In this document: one piece after another, positions 5,458 through 8,980 of the stretch
How positions within the stretch are numbered: the first letter of the stretch is position 1
How the letters are laid out: each line of letters begins with the position of its first letter
The notes under the pieces: generated by a model
Seen by the model: the letters and a program-made list of their open reading frames with translations, nothing else
Told to the model about the DNA's origin: nothing
Databases searched by the model: none
Position numbers and translations under genes: made by a program
Source: CAYFHQ01 sp964342805
GTDB taxonomy: Bacteria; Bacillota; Clostridia; Peptostreptococcales; Acidaminobacteraceae
DNA: 8,980 nucleotides
NCBI GenBank assembly: GCA_964342805.1
Contig: CAYFHQ010000128.1
Coordinates: forward strand, 1-8,980
Direction of reading: 5' to 3'

Positions 5458-7062
5458 ATGCAGTTTGATCCAATGGAAAAGCGGTTTCCATCGAAACGAA
5501 ACACCATCTATACCAAGCGGGGCGTGGTGGCCACCAGCCAGCCCTTAGCGGCCAAGGCGGGTGCTGAGATTTTAAGAAAAGGCGGAAACGCAGTCGATGC
5601 GGCCGTTGCCACAGCTGCTGCCCTGACCGTGGTTGAACCCACTTCGAATGGCATTGGTAGTGACGCCTTCGCTATTGTTTGGTTAAAAGACAAACTATAT
5701 GGGCTCAACAGTTCTGGTCCATCGCCTAAGGGCATATCCATAGAGTCTGTAAAGGCCCAGGGGCATGAGGAAATGCCCAAGTACGGGTGGACACCGGTCA
5801 ATGTTCCAGGAGCTCCCAAAGCCTGGGCGTCCCTAGTTGAACGCTTCGGCAACCTAAGCCTTGCAGAAGTTTTGGCACCGGCCATCGACTATGCTGAAAA
5901 TGGCTATGTGGTCAATCCTGCCCTGGGCTACTTTTGGCAACGGGCCTGTCAGGTTTATAGAAAAAAGAATGACCCTCTTTTTGAAGAGTGGTTCCGGGTC
6001 TTTGCACCGGGCGGTGAGGCTCCAGAGGTTGGGGATGTTGTGACCCTGCCTGACCATGGACAAACCCTAAGACGGATCGGAGAGACTGGCGGAGAGAGTT
6101 TCTATAAGGGAGACTTGGCCGACACAATGGACAAGGCCTCAAAAGCAGCTGGGGGGTACTTGAGAAAGGCAGACCTGGAGGCCTTTGAACCAGAATGGGT
6201 AGAACCTGTAAAGGTTTCATACAAGGGGTACGACGTGTGGGAACTGCCCCCTAACGGGCAGGGGATTATCGCCCTCATGGGCCTCAATATGATGAAACAC
6301 TTGGATGTGGATCATTATGGGTCTGTTCAAACCCTACACAAGCAGTTCGAAGTCATGAAACTGGCCTTTTCAGACGGCCTGGCCTTTATTACGGACCCAG
6401 ACCACATGGAGGTGACCGTGGACCAGCTCTTGTCTGAAAGTTATGGAAAAGAGCGGACGGCCCTCATTGGCGACCTGGCAAGGGACCCAGAGCCTGGGGA
6501 ACCCCAGCGAAGCGGGACTGTCTATTTGGCCACGGCTGACGCTGAGGGTAATATGGTGTCCTATATTCAAAGTAACTACATGGGTTTTGGATCAGGTGTT
6601 GTTGTTCCGGGAACAGGAATATCCCTGCAAAACCGAGGCAATACCTTTAGCCTAGATCCCGAGAAAGCCAACGCCCTGGCACCAGGTAAGCGAACCTATC
6701 ATACCATTATTCCAGGCTTCCTCACCAAGGGGAATGAGCCCCTTGGACCCTTCGGGATTATGGGGGGCTACATGCAACCCCAGGCCCACATGCAGGTGGT
6801 CATGAATCTGGTGAACTTCCATATGAACCCCCAAGACGCCCTGGACGCTCCCCGCTGGCAGTGGGTCAAGGGCAAGGCCTTCCAAGTGGAGGCGGGTCTA
6901 GGTGCAGATGTGGTCCGGTCTCTTAAGCGTAAGGGCCATGAGGTGAGCATTTCACCAGACGAAGGACCCTTTGGCCGGGGCCAAATGATCCTCAAGCAAA
7001 AGAATGGTGTCTATGCCGTTGGGACGGAGTCCCGAACGGATGGGTATATTGCGATTGAATAG
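5458..7062 (+). CDS. ggt: Gamma-glutamyltransferase-like Ntn hydrolase (YwrD-type, cytoplasmic)
   Basis: A 534-residue proenzyme of the gamma-glutamyltransferase family (usual length 530-580). The large-subunit start V-V-A-T-S-Q-P-L-A-A (23-32) and G-G-N-A-V-D-A-A-V-A (42-51) are typical. The autocleavage site is before T354 in R-S-G-T-V-Y-L; T354 becomes the N-terminal nucleophile of the small subunit. N373-Y-M-G-F-G-S-G and the G-G-Y-M-Q-P-Q-A-H segment (436-444) build the active site. No signal peptide is present, so it should act in the cytoplasm, unlike secreted GGT. The loop that normally carries the substrate-carboxylate arginine (R-E-x-A-P or S-G-R-A-P) reads S86-G-P-S-P90. The arginine therefore appears lost, and glutathione may not be the substrate; other gamma-glutamyl or acyl amides are possible. 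AAGGGGG lies five bases before ATG. It shares an operon with the short CHR transporter. Confidence 0.9.
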   Translation: MQFDPMEKRFPSKRNTIYTKRGVVATSQPLAAKAGAEILRKGGNAVDAAVATAAALTVVEPTSNGIGSDAFAIVWLKDKLYGLNSSGPSPKGISIESVKAQGHEEMPKYGWTPVNVPGAPKAWASLVERFGNLSLAEVLAPAIDYAENGYVVNPALGYFWQRACQVYRKKNDPLFEEWFRVFAPGGEAPEVGDVVTLPDHGQTLRRIGETGGESFYKGDLADTMDKASKAAGGYLRKADLEAFEPEWVEPVKVSYKGYDVWELPPNGQGIIALMGLNMMKHLDVDHYGSVQTLHKQFEVMKLAFSDGLAFITDPDHMEVTVDQLLSESYGKERTALIGDLARDPEPGEPQRSGTVYLATADAEGNMVSYIQSNYMGFGSGVVVPGTGISLQNRGNTFSLDPEKANALAPGKRTYHTIIPGFLTKGNEPLGPFGIMGGYMQPQAHMQVVMNLVNFHMNPQDALDAPRWQWVKGKAFQVEAGLGADVVRSLKRKGHEVSISPDEGPFGRGQMILKQKNGVYAVGTESRTDGYIAIE

Positions 7063-7079
7063 TGATCGCTCAAACAACA

Positions 7080-7127
7080 ACAACCCAAAAGAGCTTCTGG
7101 CACAGGCCAGAAGCTCTTTTGGGTTGT
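7080..7127. terminator. Long perfect hairpin, bidirectional terminator
   Basis: A 22-bp uninterrupted stem (7080-7101 with 7106-7127) has a four-base ACAG loop. An A4 and a T4 run lie inside the stem at symmetric places, flanking a GC-rich inner hairpin. It can therefore end both the rightward GGT transcript and the leftward permease transcript. No long T run follows the outer stem. Confidence 0.82.
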
Positions 7128-7137
7128 CTAGAGTGGA

Positions 7138-7150
7138 TTCTCAGTGAGAA
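7138..7150. other. 13-bp palindrome TTCTCA-G-TGAGAA
   Basis: TTCTCA (7138-7143) and TGAGAA (7145-7150) are perfect inverted half-sites around G7144, flanked by CTAGA on both sides (7129-7133 and 7152-7156). It lies in a gene-free interval between the terminator and a promoter-like sequence and may be a regulator site. Its function is unknown. Confidence 0.4.
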
Positions 7151-7185
7151 CCTAGAAACAGAGTAGCATATTCATGTGTCCAACC

Positions 7186-7216
7186 TGTGAACATTTTCAC
7201 AAAACTTTGCTATAAT
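7186..7216 (+). promoter_or_regulatory. CRP/FNR-type site over an orphan rightward promoter
   Basis: TGTGA (7186-7190) and TCACA (7197-7201) are separated by six bases. This is the exact consensus layout of CRP-class sites, and the palindrome extends to TGTGAA-N4-TTCACA. A -35-like TGAACA (7188-7193) sits inside it, and 17 bases on comes TATAAT (7211-7216) preceded by TGC, a perfect extended -10. The promoter fires rightward into the antisense strand of the small-protein and permease genes. No rightward gene follows. It may make an antisense RNA or be left from a lost gene. The interval 7128-7223 contains no coding sequence that I can support. Confidence 0.55.
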
Positions 7217-7223
7217 GCGAAGT

Positions 7224-7352
7224 TTATTTCTTTTTCTCGTCCTTAGACGGCTTTGTTGCTTCTGGTTCTTCCACAATGGTAACGCCGCAGTCGCAGCCCT
7301 TGTTGGAGTTTCCGAATAGGCCGGATAGGAATCCTTTTTTCTTGTCTTTCAT
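7224..7352 (-). CDS. Small Cys-Asp-Cys protein downstream of the permease
   Basis: This 42-residue frame runs from ATG (7352) to TAA (7224). AAGGAGG ends five bases before the ATG and overlaps the end of the permease gene, whose stop codon is only ten bases away; translational coupling is likely. The protein has a basic amphipathic start (M-K-D-K-K-K-G-F-L-S-G-L-F-G), a central C20-D-C22-G-V-T-I-V-E-E and a charged lysine-rich tail. There is no membrane helix. The close C-x-C pair could bind a soft metal or metalloid, or a thiol reagent, and the hydrophobic start could dock on the permease. I know small proteins with a similar basic start and cysteine pair beside DUF318 permeases in Bacillota, but no established function. 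The gene is easily missed because of its size. Confidence 0.75.
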   Translation of the reverse strand: MKDKKKGFLSGLFGNSNKGCDCGVTIVEEPEATKPSKDEKKK

Positions 7353-7362
7353 GATGTCCTCC

Positions 7363-8289
7363 TTAGTTAAATAGGATGTTAAAGGCAATCCCTGTGAGGG
7401 TTGCTACACTAAATACAGATAGTACAAAGGCAATGACCATCTTCTTCTTAAAAATGGTATTGAGCAGGGTTACTTCGGGAATGCTGGCACCAGCCCCACC
7501 GATGACCAGGGCCATAATGGCACCAATGCTCATGCCTGAGGCGTTGAGGGCCTTGGCAATGGGGATCATGGTTTCCGTACGGACATACATGGGAACACCG
7601 ATAATGGCTGCTGTTGGAACGGCAAAGAAGTTGGTCGGTCCTGCGTACTTGGCAATGAGTTCTTGGGGCACAAAACCATAGATGAATGCGCCGACACCGG
7701 CTCCGATCAGGAGGAAGGGGATGACTTTTACAAAGAGGCCGAAGGTGTCCTTGGCCGCAAAGGTAAAGGCTGCCCGGTGGCGCTCTCCCTTGGTCCCCTC
7801 CATCTTGTCAAAGGTTAGGTCACCGTGGCCAGACCCTTGAATGGTCACGTTTTTCACTTGGTCTTCCATGCCCATCTTTTCCAGTAGGTAGCCTACCAGG
7901 GTAGCAAAGATAAAGGTAAAGACAAAGTAGAGGGCCGTTGCCTTAAAACCAAAGAACTTAAGGAAGAGGACGATGATCATGGGGTTGAGGACCGGTGACG
8001 AAATTAAGAAGGAAATGGTTCCGCCAAAGGGGGCGCCGCTCTTGAAGAGACCCACTAGAATGGGAATGGTGGAGCAGGAGCAGAAGGGGGTAACAGCACC
8101 CAGGGCTGCACCTATAATGTTTTGTAGCCTCTTGTGGGGTTTGGTGAGGACCTTCTGAATGGTCTCTGCAGAAATATATCGCTGTAGCAAGGCGACAATG
8201 AAGCTGATAACTAAAAAGAGTACAATCAGTTCTGTAAAGATCAGTTTGAAAAAGTCCCATGCCACGGTTAGATTATTGATGTTAACCAT
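7363..8289 (-). CDS. DUF318/UPF0718 (ArsP-type) membrane permease
   Basis: A 308-residue polytopic membrane protein of about eight helices in two halves. Helices lie near 17-36, 55-80, 90-112, 116-135, 185-205, 221-234, 252-270 and 284-305, with a polar cytosolic loop at 138-182. The hallmark T-P-F-C70-S-C72-S-T is present, as are the conserved G-V-P-M-Y-V-R-T-E (231-239) and G-G-A-G-A-S-I-P-E (264-272). In ArsP of this family the cysteines take part in export of trivalent organoarsenicals; other members have no known substrate, so the arsenical role is only possible. I place the start at ATG 8289 because GAGGTG (8301-8296) precedes it by six bases. The GTG at 8298 lies inside that ribosome binding site. 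It is followed by a Cys-Asp-Cys small protein and is divergent from an HxlR regulator that likely controls it. Confidence 0.88.
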   Translation of the reverse strand: MVNINNLTVAWDFFKLIFTELIVLFLVISFIVALLQRYISAETIQKVLTKPHKRLQNIIGAALGAVTPFCSCSTIPILVGLFKSGAPFGGTISFLISSPVLNPMIIVLFLKFFGFKATALYFVFTFIFATLVGYLLEKMGMEDQVKNVTIQGSGHGDLTFDKMEGTKGERHRAAFTFAAKDTFGLFVKVIPFLLIGAGVGAFIYGFVPQELIAKYAGPTNFFAVPTAAIIGVPMYVRTETMIPIAKALNASGMSIGAIMALVIGGAGASIPEVTLLNTIFKKKMVIAFVLSVFSVATLTGIAFNILFN

Positions 8290-8295
8290 GTCGTT

Positions 8296-8301
8296 CACCT
8301 C
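8296..8301 (-). promoter_or_regulatory. Ribosome binding site that excludes the upstream GTG start of the permease
   Basis: On the minus strand GAGGTG (8301-8296) is the best Shine-Dalgarno, six bases before ATG 8289. The in-frame GTG at 8298-8296 is part of the site and cannot be the start at normal spacing. Confidence 0.65.
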
Positions 8302-8319
8302 ATTGAAAAATAGTAGTGG

Positions 8320-8347
8320 TTGATTTATCTGACATGCTTATTATAAA
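8320..8347 (+). promoter_or_regulatory. Promoter of the HxlR regulator gene
   Basis: TTGATT (8320-8325) is followed after 16 bases by TATAAA (8342-8347). The leader to ATG 8450 is about 95 bases and contains two direct GTAACT copies (8384-8389 and 8402-8407) around AGTACC. These are possible operator elements of the autoregulator. Confidence 0.55.
8340..8345 (-). promoter_or_regulatory. -10 of the permease promoter, overlapping the divergent one
   Basis: On the minus strand TATAAT occupies 8345-8340, about 50 bases before the permease ATG. Its -35 place reads TCTTTT, which is weak. It shares four bases with the TATAAA of the rightward HxlR promoter. Confidence 0.5.
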
Positions 8348-8449
8348 ATCAGTGTGTGATAAAAAAGAAGTATGCACTTTTTCGTAACTAGTACCCTAAA
8401 GGTAACTGTAAATAGGCTTGAGAACTTGGAAATAGAGAGGTGGGCGACC

Positions 8450-8785
8450 ATGAAAAACTTAGAATTATTGAACGTTTTGAGTAGTGATGAATGCGGGATA
8501 GACTATACTCTGGCCAAAATCGGTGGCAAATGGAACCCCTTTATTCTTTGGTTCTTGGCCAAAAATGGGGTCAAGCGCTATGGGGAAATCCGCAGGTTTA
8601 TCCCCAAGGTCACCAACAAAATGCTCAGTCAGCAGTTAAAAGAGTTGGCTGCTGACGACCTAATCAAACGCAAGGACTATCAAACCATTCCCCCGAAGGT
8701 GGAATATGCCATCACCGAGGAGGGCATGACCCTCATGCCTATTTTGGACCTCATGTGCGCCTGGGGATTTGAGCGGAAGAAATAA
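8450..8785 (+). CDS. HxlR-family transcriptional regulator
   Basis: This 111-residue winged-helix protein has the standard HxlR length. Motifs in order are D-E-C15-G-I-D-Y, I-G-G-K-W-N-P-F-I-L (24-33), R-Y-G-E-I-R-R-F-I-P (43-52), the recognition region V-T-N-K-M-L-S-Q-Q-L-K-E-L (54-66), the wing P-P-K-V-E-Y-A-I-T (81-89) and the dimer helix with C103-A-W-G. C15 is the conserved N-terminal cysteine and C103 lies in the C-terminal helix. In YodB and CatR of Bacillus subtilis a similar cysteine arrangement senses quinones, diamide or hypochlorite by thiol modification or disulfide formation. I chose ATG 8450, behind AGAGGTG; a longer frame from 8372 lacks a good site and adds 26 unrelated residues. 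It is divergent from the permease and probably controls that gene and itself. Confidence 0.9.
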   Translation: MKNLELLNVLSSDECGIDYTLAKIGGKWNPFILWFLAKNGVKRYGEIRRFIPKVTNKMLSQQLKELAADDLIKRKDYQTIPPKVEYAITEEGMTLMPILDLMCAWGFERKK

Positions 8786-8827
8786 ACTGACCTCAGCGTC
8801 TCAATATTTGAAAGCCCTGTTTGTTAA

Positions 8828-8873
8828 GGATCATGGTATAATTTTTCTGTTGAGTAAGGAACGCACATGATCC
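8828..8873. repeat. 8-bp inverted repeat GGATCATG / CATGATCC around a promoter and start codon
   Basis: GGATCATG (8828-8835) and CATGATCC (8866-8873) are perfect inverse copies 30 bases apart. The left arm covers the extended -10 region and the right arm includes the ATG of the next gene. It may be a two-site operator or chance. Confidence 0.35.
8834..8842 (+). promoter_or_regulatory. Extended -10 promoter of the right-end gene
   Basis: TGG directly precedes a perfect TATAAT (8837-8842), 24 bases before ATG 8867. TTGAAA at 8808-8813 is 23 bases away, too far for a standard -35. Confidence 0.6.
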
Positions 8874-8980
8874 AAAACATCTTTCCCAGTGAAATGAATA
8901 TCGACTTCAAGCAGGAGTCCCCGAGGAGCCATGATTTTCTCATGGTCATCCATGATGGACACATTATGGTCCATGAAACA
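8867..8980 (+). CDS. Partial gene, N-terminus of a probable NAD+ diphosphatase (NudC)-like protein
   Basis: The 38 codons present are open to the window edge, with AAGGA six bases before the ATG and a promoter at 8834-8842. The start M-I-Q-N-I-F-P, a polar linker, then F-L-M-V-I-H-D-G-H-I-M-V resembles the N-terminal beta-strand region of bacterial NAD+ diphosphatases of the NudC type, which begin in a similar way. The zinc ribbon and Nudix box that would prove this lie beyond the window. The family assignment is therefore tentative, while the existence of the gene is well supported. Confidence 0.55.
   Translation, partial: MIQNIFPSEMNIDFKQESPRSHDFLMVIHDGHIMVHET

Noticed and set aside
5508..5885. 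Leftward frame of 125 codons inside the GGT-like gene
   Set aside because: Antisense shadow of a gene with intact family motifs; composition is that of a chance reading frame.
7321..7340. Short hairpin followed by a T6 run that might end a rightward small RNA from the 7211 promoter
   Set aside because: The stem is only four base pairs, too weak to call a terminator. The T run is explained by lysine codons of the small protein on the other strand.
7376..7681. Rightward frame of 101 codons antisense to the permease, downstream of the orphan promoter
   Set aside because: I considered it as the product of the promoter at 7211, but it has no convincing ribosome binding site, reads as a mirror of the permease membrane helices and matches no family.

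Overview
The window looks like chromosomal DNA of a low-to-middle GC Bacillota, probably a clostridial-type anaerobe. The signs are strong AGGAGG-type ribosome binding sites before nearly every gene, extended -10 promoters, short intrinsic terminators, and gene families typical of that group: a WYL regulator, an HxlR regulator, a DUF318 permease, an Isf-like flavoprotein and a short CHR transporter. No rRNA, tRNA, CRISPR array, insertion sequence or phage gene was seen. The assignment to this group is inference from style and gene content only.

Layout. Positions 1-1080 are visibly more AT-rich than the rest and hold a GNAT acetyltransferase 3' remnant (56-220) and a TTG-started metallo-beta-lactamase-fold hydrolase (300-1067). 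A bidirectional hairpin at 1105-1128 separates this block from a leftward pair: a WYL-domain regulator (2184-3113) followed by a soluble-epoxide-hydrolase-type alpha/beta hydrolase (1163-2095). An inverted repeat, a candidate WYL operator, lies at the hydrolase promoter. Divergent from the regulator is a tight rightward operon of Nudix hydrolase, VOC-fold protein and iron-sulfur-flavoprotein-like reductase (3274-4691), closed by a terminator.

Positions 4765-7127 form a two-gene rightward unit: one short (half-size) chromate-type transporter and a cytoplasmic gamma-glutamyltransferase-like Ntn hydrolase. It ends in a 22-bp perfect hairpin. The pairing recalls the ywr region of Bacillus subtilis. 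The interval 7128-7223 has no gene but contains a 13-bp palindrome, a perfect TGTGA-N6-TCACA site and an extended -10 promoter pointing rightward, antisense to the next genes.

The right part holds a divergent unit: an HxlR regulator with two potentially redox-active cysteines (8450-8785, +) against a DUF318/ArsP-type permease (7363-8289, -). The permease is followed by a 42-residue Cys-Asp-Cys protein (7224-7352, -) that is probably translationally coupled to it. The divergent promoters overlap base for base. The window ends inside the start of a probable NAD+ diphosphatase-like gene (8867 onward).

Taken together the genes look like stress and detoxification functions (epoxide or ester hydrolysis, flavin-dependent reduction, anion or metalloid export, gamma-glutamyl or amide hydrolysis), each with a local regulator or promoter. 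The best candidate for an undescribed small system is the HxlR - permease - CDC small protein unit with its antisense promoter.
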